The notes under the pieces are model-generated. The model was not told the DNA's origin, made no database searches, and worked only from the letters and a program-made list of their open reading frames with translations. Positions 42,144-50,551 of a stretch of 64,000 bases of DNA are shown one piece after another. The translations under genes and the position numbers were made by a program. Each line of letters starts with the position of its first letter. Position 1 is the stretch's first letter. The stretch spans positions 62,001 to 126,000 of the forward strand of contig NZ_CP092519.1 of assembly GCF_022430525.1 (NCBI RefSeq), in the 5' to 3' direction. The DNA is from Cetobacterium somerae. GTDB lineage: Bacteria; Fusobacteriota; Fusobacteriia; Fusobacteriales; Fusobacteriaceae.

Positions 42144-43496
42144 ATGTTTGAAACAAAAGTAAAAGAACTTCTACTAAAAAAAGATTTAAAAGGTCTAAAG
42201 GAGGTTCTAAACTTAGAAACTCCTATAAATATAGCTGAATTTATTGAAGCTAACAGTGAAAATGAAAAGGATATAATTATTCTTTTTAGACTTTTACATA
42301 AAGAGTTAGCGGCGGAAGTTTTTGCAAATTTAGATGCTGATGAGCAAATAAAAATTGTAGGTTCAATAAATGATGATAAACTTCAGTCATTATTAGAAGA
42401 GCTATATTTTGATGATATGATTGACTTTTTAGAAGAGATGCCTTCAAATGTTGTGAAAAGGGTGCTTGAAAATTACAAGCATGAAAACAGATCTTTAATA
42501 AATCAATTTTTATCTTACGAAGAGGATTCAGCAGGAAGTTTAATGACAATAGAGTATCTTTCTCTAAGAAGTAATCAAACTGTAAAAGAGAGTCTTGAGC
42601 ATATAAGAAAGTATGCAGAGGAACTTGAAACTATAGATGTTGCTTATGTTATAGATAAGAATAAAAAGCTTGAGGGAGAGATAACTTTAAAGAAACTTTT
42701 AGCATCTTCTGATGATGAGATTATAGAAAATATTATGGATAAAAATATACTTTCTGTAAAAACATCAACAAATCAAGAGGAAGCTGTAAAGTTATTTAAA
42801 AAGTATGATCTAACAGTTTTACCAGTAATTGATAAGGAAAATATCTTAGTAGGAATTATTACCATAGATGATATGGTAGATGTTATTGAAGAGGAAAATA
42901 CAGAGGACTTCCAGAAAATGGCTGCTATGGCACCAAGTAAGGAGGAGTATTTAGAAACTTCAGTTTTACATTTAGCTAAAAATCGTTTAACATGGCTTTT
43001 AGTATTAATGGTTTCAGCTACATTCACAGGATCAATTATTAGTAAATACGAAGAGATAATAGAACAGATGGTAGTTTTAGCTGCAGCAATTCCAATGCTT
43101 ATGGATACAGGAGGAAATGCTGGTTCTCAATCGTCAACTCTTATAATAAGAGGAATGGCTTTGGGAGAGATTAAAATGAGTGATTATTTAAAAGTTGTAT
43201 GGAAAGAGTTAAGAGTAAGTTTAATTGTAGGATTAGGCTTAGGAGCTGTAAACTTTTTACGTATGAATTATATATTAAAGCAAGATTTCAAAATGTCAAT
43301 GTTAGTATCATTTACTTTAGGTATAACAGTAGTGATAGCAAAATTAGTTGGAGGATTACTTCCAATTGGAGCTAAAAAATTAAAGTTAGATCCAGCTATA
43401 ATGGCTGGGCCACTAGTTACAACTATTGTTGATGCATTAGCTTTAGTTATTTACTTCTATCTAGCAATGTTCTTATATAGTGATGTATTAAAATAG
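42144..43496 (+). CDS. mgtE: Magnesium transporter MgtE
   Basis: A full-length (450 aa) MgtE channel. It has an N-terminal helical domain (about 1-125), two CBS domains (about 130-250, LSLRSNQTVKESLEHIRKYA and DKNILSVKTSTNQEEAVKLFKKYDLTVLPVID), the plug helix, and a pore domain of about five helices (280-450). The pore domain contains the Mg2+ motif PMLMDTGGNAGSQSSTLIIRG and the C-terminal AGPLVTTIVDALALVIYF. The N and CBS domains close the pore when cell Mg2+ is high. It lies behind an unusual leader with a short ORF. Confidence 0.96.
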   Translation: MFETKVKELLLKKDLKGLKEVLNLETPINIAEFIEANSENEKDIIILFRLLHKELAAEVFANLDADEQIKIVGSINDDKLQSLLEELYFDDMIDFLEEMPSNVVKRVLENYKHENRSLINQFLSYEEDSAGSLMTIEYLSLRSNQTVKESLEHIRKYAEELETIDVAYVIDKNKKLEGEITLKKLLASSDDEIIENIMDKNILSVKTSTNQEEAVKLFKKYDLTVLPVIDKENILVGIITIDDMVDVIEEENTEDFQKMAAMAPSKEEYLETSVLHLAKNRLTWLLVLMVSATFTGSIISKYEEIIEQMVVLAAAIPMLMDTGGNAGSQSSTLIIRGMALGEIKMSDYLKVVWKELRVSLIVGLGLGAVNFLRMNYILKQDFKMSMLVSFTLGITVVIAKLVGGLLPIGAKKLKLDPAIMAGPLVTTIVDALALVIYFYLAMFLYSDVLK

Positions 43497-43497
43497 T

Positions 43498-43553
43498 CAG
43501 ATCGCAAGATCTGGCTTTTATTTTTTTAAAAAACTGTTATATAACAGTTTTTT
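43498..43553 (+). terminator. Tandem terminator hairpins after mgtE
   Basis: The first stem is CAGATC gcaa GATCTG (43498-43513) followed by GCTTTTATTTTTTT. A second perfect palindrome AAAAAACTGTTA / TAACAGTTTTTT lies at 43528-43553. Confidence 0.8.
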
Positions 43554-43563
43554 CTTTGAAACC

Positions 43564-43591
43564 TTGCTTTAGGAGATAAAAGAGGTATAAT
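43564..43591 (+). promoter_or_regulatory. Promoter of megL
   Basis: TTGCTT (43564-43569), 16-base spacer, TATAAT (43586-43591). Confidence 0.55.
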
Positions 43592-43626
43592 TGAGTTAAA
43601 AATAGGTTTCATAGGGAGGAGTTATT

Positions 43627-44820
43627 ATGGATAAGAATATGAAAAATGGTTTTGGAACAATAGCGATTCATGGTGGAAGTGAGAAAAATCCTTTTGGAAC
43701 TTTAGCAACACCAATCTATCAAACATCAACATTTATATTTGATTCAGCTGAGCAAGGGGGAAAAAGATTTGCTTTAGAGGAAGAGGGATATATTTATTCA
43801 AGACTAGGAAACCCTACAGTGACAGTTGTAGAGAAAAAATTAGCTCTATTAGAAGAGGGAGAAGCAGCGTTAGCTACAGCTTCAGGAATGGGAGCAATAG
43901 CTTCAGTAATGTGGACAGTTTTAAAAGCTGGAGACCATGTTTTAGCAGATAAAACCCTTTATGGATGTACATTTGCACTATTAAGTCATGGATTAACAAA
44001 ATTTGGAATAGATGTAGAATTTATAGATACTTCAGATTTAGAAGCTGTAAAAAAATCTTTAAAAGATAATACAAAAGTTGTTTATTTAGAAACACCAGCA
44101 AATCCAAATCTGAAAATTGTTGATATAGAAGCAGTTTCAAAAATAGCTCACACACACAATGATGATATATTAGTTGTAGTGGACAATACATTTGCAACAC
44201 CGTATTGTCAAAAACCTTTAACACTAGGAGCAGACGTTGTTGTTCACTCAGCTACAAAATATTTAAATGGACATGGAGATGTAATAGCAGGATTTGTTGT
44301 AGGTAAAATGGATTTAGTAACTCAAGTTAGACTGGTTGGAGTAAAGGATATGACTGGAGCAGTACTTAGCCCAATGGATGCTTACTATATAATAAGAGGA
44401 ATGAAGACTTTAGAGATTAGAATGGAAAGACACTGTTCTAATGCTAGAAAAGTAGCGGAGTTTTTAAATACTCATCCTAAGATTGAAAAAGTATTCTATC
44501 CAGGATTAAAAACACATCCAGGACATGAGATTGCATGTAAACAGATGAAAGATTTTGGTGGAATTTTTGCCTTTGAATTAAAAGGTGGAATGGATGCAGG
44601 AAGAACTCTACTAAATAACTTAAAACTTTGTTCTTTAGCAGTTTCTTTAGGAGATACAGAAACACTTATCCAACATCCAGCTTCAATGACTCACTCACCA
44701 TACACAAGAGAGGAGAGATTAAGTGCTGGAATCACTGATGGATTAGTTAGAATCTCTGTAGGACTTGAAGATATAGAGGATATAATTGCAGATTTAAGAA
44801 ATGGTTTAGAGTTAGTTTAA
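43627..44820 (+). CDS. megL: L-methionine gamma-lyase
   Basis: A 397-residue PLP enzyme of the Cys/Met-metabolism family. It has [47 protein letters not shown] with Cys114 at the position of the Cys that marks methionine gamma-lyases, and [12 protein letters not shown]. The PLP lysine is Lys211 in [12 protein letters not shown]. It breaks L-methionine into methanethiol, ammonia and 2-oxobutyrate. Fusobacteria are known producers of methanethiol and hydrogen sulphide by this route. The 2-oxobutyrate could enter the ferredoxin oxidoreductase encoded at 47.2-50.3 kb. It is monocistronic. Confidence 0.94.
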   Translation: MDKNMKNGFGTIAIHGGSEKNPFGTLATPIYQTSTFIFDSAEQGGKRFALEEEGYIYSRLGNPTVTVVEKKLALLEEGEAALATASGMGAIASVMWTVLKAGDHVLADKTLYGCTFALLSHGLTKFGIDVEFIDTSDLEAVKKSLKDNTKVVYLETPANPNLKIVDIEAVSKIAHTHNDDILVVVDNTFATPYCQKPLTLGADVVVHSATKYLNGHGDVIAGFVVGKMDLVTQVRLVGVKDMTGAVLSPMDAYYIIRGMKTLEIRMERHCSNARKVAEFLNTHPKIEKVFYPGLKTHPGHEIACKQMKDFGGIFAFELKGGMDAGRTLLNNLKLCSLAVSLGDTETLIQHPASMTHSPYTREERLSAGITDGLVRISVGLEDIEDIIADLRNGLELV

Positions 44821-44849
44821 AAGTAGTATAAAAATTAAAAAATAATATA

Positions 44850-44878
44850 TTGACAAAATAACGAAAATGCATCATAAT
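44850..44878 (+). promoter_or_regulatory. Promoter of the yjiH leader RNA
   Basis: TTGACA (44850-44855), 17-base spacer, CATAAT (44873-44878). The predicted start is near 44885. Confidence 0.75.
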
Positions 44879-44900
44879 GCATTATAAAATTTTAATATTA

Positions 44901-44989
44901 GTTCACCTTTACAAACTGAGCCTAAGGCCGATGGCGAAGACGTTGTAATCCTGTGAACATAAATATTGTGACGCTGCCATAACAATATT
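44901..44989 (+). ncRNA. Riboswitch-like leader RNA with pseudoknot, upstream of the YjiH transporter
   Basis: GTTCAC (44901-44906) pairs with GTGAAC (44953-44958), and TTACAA (44909-44914) with TTGTAA (44943-44948). These close a domain whose core reads GAGCCTAAGGCCGATGGCGAA. A second hairpin AATATTGT/ACAATATT (44962-44969/44982-44989) exposes GCCAT (44976-44980), which complements ATGGC (44931-44935) in the core, giving a five-base pseudoknot. A terminator follows at 45017. Promoter, compact pseudoknotted core and terminator together look like a ligand-sensing riboswitch. It does not match any class I know. It is far less AT-rich than its surroundings. Confidence 0.65.
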
Positions 44990-45016
44990 CGAGAATTTTG
45001 TTATTTGTTATCTTTG

Positions 45017-45044
45017 AGAGCGTACTTTTGTACGCTCTTTTTTT
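45017..45044 (+). terminator. Terminator at the end of the yjiH leader
   Basis: AGAGCGTAC (45017-45025) pairs with GTACGCTCT (45030-45038), loop TTTT, then seven T's. It lies 24 bases before the yjiH start codon. Confidence 0.9.
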
Positions 45045-45067
45045 GACTAAAAAATAGGGAGGCGATA

Positions 45068-46408
45068 GTGGTAATCAATACTTTTAAATTCGGATTTTAT
45101 TCTTTTATGGGAATCTGGCTTTTTCTAGTTCCAATTGTAATTGGAGGGGAATCAGCAATGCTTTTAGGGCACATAAAAAGTTATATAGTTAATGGATATG
45201 TAGGAGTAGTTAAATCCTTTATGATAGGATTTGCTGTAGTCACCATATTTGGAACTATTTTAGGAATAAAGAAGAAAACTTTTAATGATAGAGTTTTAGA
45301 TGAATTTTTTATAAGTAGTAAATTTGTATCAGTGGTTAGAATAATTGGAGCACTGTCTCTAATTTTAATAGCATATAATTTTTTACCCAATGTAATAGGT
45401 AGTGTAATTGCAGATGAAGGAACTGGTTTAATGATGATTGATGAATTACTTCCGACTATTTTGGTAACTTTTTTACTTGAAGTTATGTTAATACCTCTGC
45501 TTACATCCTTTGGATTAGTTGAATTCATTGGAACTTTAATAGCTCCTTATATGAGAAAGCTATTTAGAGTACCTGGATATGCAGCAATAGATGCTTTGGC
45601 ATCTTTTGTAGGAGATGGAACTATTGGAATTGTAGTTACAGATCAACAGTATGAAAAAGGGTATTATACTCAAAAAGAGGCGGCGATAATAGCTACATCT
45701 TTCTCTTTAGTTGGGATTTCCTTTGCTATAATGATGGCAGATTTACTGAGATTATCACATATATTTGGATATTTTTATGGTTCTATTGTAGTTTGTACAA
45801 TTTTAACGGGAGTTGTAATTTCAAGACTTCCTTTAAAAAAATTTAAAGATAGTTATTATAAAGAGGGAGAAGCTCCAAACGAAAGAGATACAAGTATGAG
45901 TTACGCTTTGAGATTGGCTTCAGATGTGGCAGGAAGAACAAAAGCTACAAAGGTTTTAAAAGATTCATTCTTAAAAGTTTTAACAATATATGTAACTTTT
46001 ACTCCTGTTATAATGTTAATAGGAACAATAGGATTGGTTCTTGCAGAGAAAACAACGGTTTTCCAAGTGATAACAGCACCTATGGTGCCATTTTTAGAAT
46101 TTATAGGGTTTGAAAGAGAGATAGCTCAGTACATGGCACCATCTATGATAATAGGAATTACGGATATGTGGTTGCCAGCTGTATTTATTAAAGATTGTCC
46201 AAGTGAATTAGCTAGATTTGTAATTGGAGGTCTTACTTTTTCCCAGCTAATATACTTTAGTGAAACTGGAATTATTCTTATGAATTCAAAAATAGGATTT
46301 AATTTTTTTGATGTAATGAAGATATTTTTCTTAAGAAGTATAGTAGCTTTTCCAATGATATATGGAGTTGGATTATTTATGTTAAAAATAGGATTATTAG
46401 TAAATTAA
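45068..46408 (+). CDS. YjiH-family (gate-domain) membrane transporter
   Basis: A 446-residue protein with about ten to eleven membrane segments, of the YjiH family with the nucleoside-recognition-like gate domain. It has FKFGFYSFMGIWLFLVPIVIGGESAMLLGHI at the start, FVGDGTIGIVVTDQQYEKGYYTQKEAAIIATSFSLVGISF in the middle and GITDMWLPAVFIKDCPSELARFVIGGLTFSQLIYFSETG late. The substrate of the family is not settled. It starts at GTG with GGGAGG five bases upstream, behind a riboswitch-like RNA whose ligand may be the transported compound. It has its own terminator. Confidence 0.85.
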   Translation: MVINTFKFGFYSFMGIWLFLVPIVIGGESAMLLGHIKSYIVNGYVGVVKSFMIGFAVVTIFGTILGIKKKTFNDRVLDEFFISSKFVSVVRIIGALSLILIAYNFLPNVIGSVIADEGTGLMMIDELLPTILVTFLLEVMLIPLLTSFGLVEFIGTLIAPYMRKLFRVPGYAAIDALASFVGDGTIGIVVTDQQYEKGYYTQKEAAIIATSFSLVGISFAIMMADLLRLSHIFGYFYGSIVVCTILTGVVISRLPLKKFKDSYYKEGEAPNERDTSMSYALRLASDVAGRTKATKVLKDSFLKVLTIYVTFTPVIMLIGTIGLVLAEKTTVFQVITAPMVPFLEFIGFEREIAQYMAPSMIIGITDMWLPAVFIKDCPSELARFVIGGLTFSQLIYFSETGIILMNSKIGFNFFDVMKIFFLRSIVAFPMIYGVGLFMLKIGLLVN

Positions 46409-46430
46409 GGGAGGAAACTCCCTTTTTTTA
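46407..46430 (+). terminator. Terminator of the yjiH gene
   Basis: AAGGGAG (46407-46413), loop GAAA, CTCCCTT (46418-46424), then T's. The stem overlaps the stop codon. Confidence 0.9.
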
Positions 46431-46478
46431 TTGAATATGAAAAATGAGAAAAAAATTCTTATTGTAAGAAAAAATTTT

Positions 46479-46507
46479 TTGACTTTTTGAAAGGTGTGGG
46501 GTATATA
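46479..46507 (+). promoter_or_regulatory. Promoter of the YheO regulator-porGDAB operon
   Basis: TTGACT (46479-46484), 17-base spacer, TATATA (46502-46507). Confidence 0.65.
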
Positions 46508-46535
46508 CCTATATTGGAAAAGGAGGGGGATAAAT

Positions 46536-47180
46536 TTGAAAGGAGACTTAGAGATCTTAGAAGAGTATAGAAAAGTAGCAAGATTTATGTCTAAATGTTA
46601 TGGGGAAAATGTAGAAGTAGTTCTTCATGATTTGAGGGATATAAGTAGTTCTAGTATCGAGATATTCAACAACCATGTAAGTGGAAGAGAGATAGGTTCT
46701 CCTATGAGTGAATTTGGATTGAAAATTTTAAAAGAAAGACTCTATGATGATAGGGAGTTTATAACAAACTCAAAAGGTGTTGTAGGAGGAAAAATTCTTA
46801 GATCCTCAACATTTTTTATAAAAAATATAGATGAGAATATTATTGGAATGATATGTGTAAATGTAGATGTGAGCAGTTATTTAAATATAGCTTATCAAAT
46901 GGAGTGTATGGCAAATTTTGGTCTAAATTTAAAAGATGAAAAAGAAGTGGTAACAGAAGTAGATTTTCCAAACTCTATAAAAGAGATGATAAACAAGGCT
47001 TTACTAGAGATTTTGAAAGGTAGAGTATCTTGGAAAGAGATAGAGGGGGAGGAGAAACTTAATGTTATAAAAAAACTTCACCAAAAGGGGATATTTGATT
47101 TAAGAGGTGGAGTTTTAGAGGTCTCAGAAGCTTTAAATGTTTCTGAATCAACAATATATCGTTATTTAAGTAAAATTTAA
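46536..47180 (+). CDS. YheO/DauR-type transcriptional regulator (PAS-like + HTH)
   Basis: The start is taken as TTG 46536 because AGGAGGGGG lies six bases upstream. An in-frame ATG at 46494 overlaps the promoter. The 214-residue protein has a YheO-type PAS-like domain (about 5-120: VEVVLHDLRDISSSSIEIFNNHVSGREIGSPMSEFGLKIL) and a C-terminal helix-turn-helix (KLHQKGIFDLRGGVLEVSEALNVSESTIYRYLSKI). Relatives such as DauR control amino-acid catabolism genes. It is 16 bases upstream of porG and likely controls that operon in response to an amino or oxo acid. The ligand is inference. Confidence 0.85.
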   Translation: MKGDLEILEEYRKVARFMSKCYGENVEVVLHDLRDISSSSIEIFNNHVSGREIGSPMSEFGLKILKERLYDDREFITNSKGVVGGKILRSSTFFIKNIDENIIGMICVNVDVSSYLNIAYQMECMANFGLNLKDEKEVVTEVDFPNSIKEMINKALLEILKGRVSWKEIEGEEKLNVIKKLHQKGIFDLRGGVLEVSEALNVSESTIYRYLSKI

Positions 47181-47196
47181 AAAAGGATGGTAGATC

Positions 47197-47772
47197 ATGG
47201 GTAAAATGGTAGAAATCAGATGGCATGGTAGAGGTGGACAAGGTGCAAAGACAGCTTCTCTTCTATTAGCAGATGTAGCATTTAGCAGTGGAATGTATGT
47301 TCAGGGATTTCCTGAGTATGGACCAGAGAGAATGGGAGCACCAATAACAGCTTATAATCGTATAGGAAATGAACCAATTAGAGTTCATTCAAATATTTAT
47401 GAACCAAACTTTGTAGTTGTAGTAGATGAAACTTTAATAAAAGCAATTGAAGTAGAAAAAGGTCTTAAAGAGGGCGGAGCTATAATTGTAAATAGTGAGA
47501 GAAGCCCTGAGGAATTAAGAGCTGAATTGAGAGGTTATACAGGAAGACTTTATACATGTAATGCTAGAAAAATATCTGAAGAGTGTTTAGGAAAATATTT
47601 CCCAAATACACCGATGTTAGGAGCAGTTGTAAAAGTTAGTGAACTTATACCAGAAGCTGAATTTATAAAAAATATGGAAGAGTCGTTTAAACATAAATTT
47701 AGTACTAAACCTCAAGTTTTAGAGGGGAATATGTGTGCGTTAAAGCGTTCAATGGATGAGGTGGAAGGATAA
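47197..47772 (+). CDS. porG: 2-oxoacid:ferredoxin oxidoreductase, gamma subunit
   Basis: A 191-residue gamma subunit with the family start EIRWHGRGGQGAKTASLLLADVAF and the motif GFPEYGPERMGAPITAYNRIG, then FVVVVDETLI. It is part of the four-subunit PorGDAB complex that oxidises a 2-oxoacid to acyl-CoA and CO2 and reduces ferredoxin. Its stop overlaps the porD start by one base (TAATG). Confidence 0.95.
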   Translation: MGKMVEIRWHGRGGQGAKTASLLLADVAFSSGMYVQGFPEYGPERMGAPITAYNRIGNEPIRVHSNIYEPNFVVVVDETLIKAIEVEKGLKEGGAIIVNSERSPEELRAELRGYTGRLYTCNARKISEECLGKYFPNTPMLGAVVKVSELIPEAEFIKNMEESFKHKFSTKPQVLEGNMCALKRSMDEVEG

Positions 47773-48074
47773 TGAAAAATAAAAACGGTAGAATAATAGA
47801 TGAAACTATAACTTGGCAAGAGATAACTCCTGGTGGAGTAGTATATGAAGCTGGAAGTGCTGAAAACTTTAAAACTGGTGACTGGAGAACAATGAAAGTT
47901 GATTTTATTGAGGAGAACTGTAAGCAATGTTTACTATGTATCCCAGTATGCCCAGATTCAGCTATTCCAGTTAAAAATGGAAAAAGACTAGATTTTGATC
48001 AGGATCACTGCAAAGGGTGTGGAGTTTGTTTTGCAGTATGCCCATTTAAAGCGATAGAGTTTACAAAGGCTTAG
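47772..48074 (+). CDS. porD: 2-oxoacid:ferredoxin oxidoreductase, delta (ferredoxin) subunit
   Basis: A 100-residue iron-sulphur subunit with two complete [4Fe-4S] motifs, CKQCLLCIPVCPDSAI (about 53-68) and CKGCGVCFAVCPFKAI (about 81-96). It carries electrons from the TPP site to external ferredoxin. It is preceded by porG and followed after 14 bases by porA. Confidence 0.96.
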   Translation: MKNKNGRIIDETITWQEITPGGVVYEAGSAENFKTGDWRTMKVDFIEENCKQCLLCIPVCPDSAIPVKNGKRLDFDQDHCKGCGVCFAVCPFKAIEFTKA

Positions 48075-48088
48075 GAGGAGAGAGGAAA

Positions 48089-49339
48089 ATGAGTATAAGA
48101 GAGAGAATGTCAGGAAACGAAGCTGTAGCCACAGCCATGAGACAGATAAATCCAGATGTAATGCCAGCATTTCCAATTACACCATCAACTGAGGTACCAC
48201 AATACTTCTCTAAGTATGTAGCAGATGGAAATGTAAACACAGAGTTTATTCCAGTAGAATCAGAGCACAGTGCAATGTCAGCAGCTATAGGAGCTCAAGC
48301 AGCAGGTGCTAGAACTATGACAGCTACTTCATCATGTGGACTTGCTTTAATGTGGGAAATGCTATATGTAGCCTCTTCAATGAGATTGCCAATAACTATG
48401 GCACTTATAAATAGAGCACTAACAGGACCAATAAATATAAATGCAGATCACAGTGATTCAATGGGAGCAAGAGATACTGGATGGATTCAAATATATAGTG
48501 AAACAAATCAAGAAGCATATGATAACTATATTCAAGCAGTAAAAATAGCTGAAGATCCAAGAGTTATGCTTCCTGCAATGGTTTGCCAAGATGGATTTAT
48601 AACATCTCACGCTGTTGAAAACATAGAGCTTTTAGAGGATGATAAAGTAAAGGCTTTTGTAGGAGAGTATAATCCAGAGGATTATCTATTAAACTCAGCT
48701 AGACCAATAGCTCACGGGCCATATGACACGGCTAATTTCTATATGGAGCATAAAGTTCAACAAGCTAATGCTATGATGAAAGCAAGACAGGTTATAAAAG
48801 AGGTTGCAAAAGATTATGAAAAATTAACGGGTAGAAAATACTCATTCTTTGAAGAGTATAAAATGCAAGATGCGGATGTAGCTATAGTTGTTATAAACTC
48901 AACTGCTGGAACAGCAAAAGAAGCTGTAGATGAGTTAAGAGCAGAAGGGAAAAAAGTTGGACTAATTAAGATTAGAGTATTTAGACCATTCCCATTTGAT
49001 GAGTTAAAGTATACTTTAACAGGAATAAAAGTTGTAGGAGTAATGGATAAATGTGAGGGATTCTCTGGAGCAGGAGGACCACTTTTTGCTGAGGTTAGAT
49101 CAGCACTTTATGATTCACACGATAGACCAGAAATGTTTAACTATGTTTATGGTTTAGGAGGAAGAGACGTAACTGTAGATACTATAAAAGGAGTATTTAA
49201 TGAACTTCTTTATGAAGCACACGCAAAACAACTTATAGAGGATCAAGTGGAGATAGCTTACAACCCAGAATTACTTTTAGCACATACATCAGATTTTGAA
49301 GTTGGTAGAGTTTACAGACACTTAGGAGTAAGGGGGTAG
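48089..49339 (+). CDS. porA: 2-oxoacid:ferredoxin oxidoreductase, alpha subunit
   Basis: A 416-residue alpha subunit with the TPP-fold pyrimidine domain. Marks are GNEAVATAMRQINPDVMPAFPITPSTEVPQYF, PVESEHSAMSAAIGAQAAGARTMTATSSCGLALM and DSMGARDTGWIQIYSETNQEAYDN, plus the C-terminal domain with KVVGVMDKCEGFSGAGGPLFAEVRSAL. The TSSCGL and SDSMGARDTGW elements are typical of pyruvate-type enzymes, but substrate choice (pyruvate, 2-oxobutyrate or branched oxoacids) cannot be settled by eye. Confidence 0.95.
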   Translation: MSIRERMSGNEAVATAMRQINPDVMPAFPITPSTEVPQYFSKYVADGNVNTEFIPVESEHSAMSAAIGAQAAGARTMTATSSCGLALMWEMLYVASSMRLPITMALINRALTGPININADHSDSMGARDTGWIQIYSETNQEAYDNYIQAVKIAEDPRVMLPAMVCQDGFITSHAVENIELLEDDKVKAFVGEYNPEDYLLNSARPIAHGPYDTANFYMEHKVQQANAMMKARQVIKEVAKDYEKLTGRKYSFFEEYKMQDADVAIVVINSTAGTAKEAVDELRAEGKKVGLIKIRVFRPFPFDELKYTLTGIKVVGVMDKCEGFSGAGGPLFAEVRSALYDSHDRPEMFNYVYGLGGRDVTVDTIKGVFNELLYEAHAKQLIEDQVEIAYNPELLLAHTSDFEVGRVYRHLGVRG

Positions 49340-49343
49340 TAAG

Positions 49344-50282
49344 ATGGCATATAATTTTAAAGAGGAAATGAATAAACCAGAGAGATTAACTGGAGGACAT
49401 AGACTTTGTGCTGGATGTGGAGCAGGAGTTGCTGTAAGAGGAGTTTTAAGAGCTTTAAAAGTTGAGGATAAGGCAGTTATTGCAAATGCTACTGGATGTT
49501 TAGAGGTTTCAACATTTATGTATCCATATACAGCTTGGAAAGATTCGTTTATCCATAGTGCTTTTGAAAATGCAGGAGCAACTTTAAGTGGTGTAGAAGG
49601 AGCTTACAATGCTTTAAAAAGACGTGGAAAAATAGATGATACATATAAATTCATAGCTTTCGGAGGAGACGGAGGAACTTATGATATAGGATTCCAATCA
49701 CTTTCTGGAGCAATGGAAAGAGGACACGATATGGTTTATGTATGTTATGACAACGGAGCATACATGAATACAGGGATTCAAAGATCATCAGCAACACCAA
49801 GATATGCTGATACAACAACTTCACCTATCGGTAAAGATAGTAATGGAAAAGTTCAAAGTAGAAAAGATTTAACGGCTATTATTGCTGATCACAATATTCC
49901 ATATGTTGCTCAAACAACATTCCTAGGAAATATGAAAGATTTACATGAAAAATCAGAAAAAGCCATCTATACAGAGGGAGCAGCATTTTTAAATGTTTTA
50001 GCACCTTGTCCAAGAGGGTGGAGATATTCAACAGAAAAACTTATGGAGATGTGTAAGTTAGCAGTTGAAACTTGTTACTGGCCACTGTTTGAAGTTATAA
50101 ATGGAGAGTGGAAACTATCTTATAGACCTAAAAATAAACTTCCAATTACAGAGTTTATAAAAGATCAAGGTAGATTTGCTCATCTGTTCAAACCTGGAAA
50201 TGAACATTTAATAGAAGAGATGCAAAATGAAGTGGATAGAAGATGGGAAGCTCTTTTAAAAAGATGTGGAGAAGAGATTTAA
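49344..50282 (+). CDS. porB: 2-oxoacid:ferredoxin oxidoreductase, beta subunit
   Basis: A 312-residue beta subunit binding thiamine diphosphate and the proximal cluster. It shows GHRLCAGCGAGVAVRGVLRAL (CxxC pair), NATGCLEVST, the TPP/Mg2+ motif AFGGDGGTYDIGFQSLSGAMERGHDMVYVCYDNGAYMNTG and a later cysteine in NVLAPCPRGWRYS. These supply the cluster ligands. It is the last gene of the operon. Confidence 0.96.
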   Translation: MAYNFKEEMNKPERLTGGHRLCAGCGAGVAVRGVLRALKVEDKAVIANATGCLEVSTFMYPYTAWKDSFIHSAFENAGATLSGVEGAYNALKRRGKIDDTYKFIAFGGDGGTYDIGFQSLSGAMERGHDMVYVCYDNGAYMNTGIQRSSATPRYADTTTSPIGKDSNGKVQSRKDLTAIIADHNIPYVAQTTFLGNMKDLHEKSEKAIYTEGAAFLNVLAPCPRGWRYSTEKLMEMCKLAVETCYWPLFEVINGEWKLSYRPKNKLPITEFIKDQGRFAHLFKPGNEHLIEEMQNEVDRRWEALLKRCGEEI

Positions 50283-50372
50283 AAAATTTAAATAATGTTC
50301 ACAAAATTTAAAGAATTGTGTCTAAAAGTGTGCTTAATGTTCTGAAGGGCTTTAAAAAAAGATAAAAACCTG

Positions 50373-50378
50373 TATAAT
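50373..50378 (+). promoter_or_regulatory. -10 element of the structured RNA at 50382
   Basis: TATAAT immediately before the RNA, preceded by TG. The -35 region (about 50350, CTTTAA) is weak. The predicted start is near 50384. 50283-50349 shows no other feature. Confidence 0.5.
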
Positions 50379-50381
50379 CTA

Positions 50382-50446
50382 AGACGTAAGGAAACTTACC
50401 CTTGAAACATTAACGTTGTGTTAAAGTTTGAAGTGCCCCGACGTCT
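50382..50446 (+). ncRNA. Three-way-junction RNA upstream of the receptor/LytTR operon
   Basis: AGACG (50382-50386) pairs with CGTCT (50442-50446). TAAG/CTTA with GAAA loop (50387-50398) and a nine-pair arm AAAC-a-TTAAC / GTTAA-a-GTTT (50405-50429) form two inner arms. The junction strand carries GCCCC (50435-50439), which can also pair with GGGG (50478-50481) inside the terminator downstream, a possible switch. It may be a riboswitch leader or an independent RNA of about 107 bases, because a second promoter follows the terminator. Not recognised as a known class. Confidence 0.55.
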
Positions 50447-50458
50447 AGAAATAGATAG

Positions 50459-50491
50459 AAAACCTCCTCAGAAAACTGGGGAGGTTTTTTA
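50459..50491 (+). terminator. Terminator after the three-way-junction RNA
   Basis: AACCTCC (50461-50467) pairs with GGAGGTT (50480-50486) with an inner CAG/CTG, then a T-run. Confidence 0.85.
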
Positions 50492-50492
50492 T

Positions 50493-50522
50493 TTTTCAAT
50501 TATGTCATTAAAATGTTATAAT
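50493..50522 (+). promoter_or_regulatory. Candidate second promoter for the receptor/LytTR operon
   Basis: TTTTCA (50493-50498), 18-base spacer, TATAAT (50517-50522). It would bypass the terminator at 50459-50491. Confidence 0.45.
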
Positions 50523-50551
50523 AAATAAAAGTTTAAAATTTAGGAGGAGGA

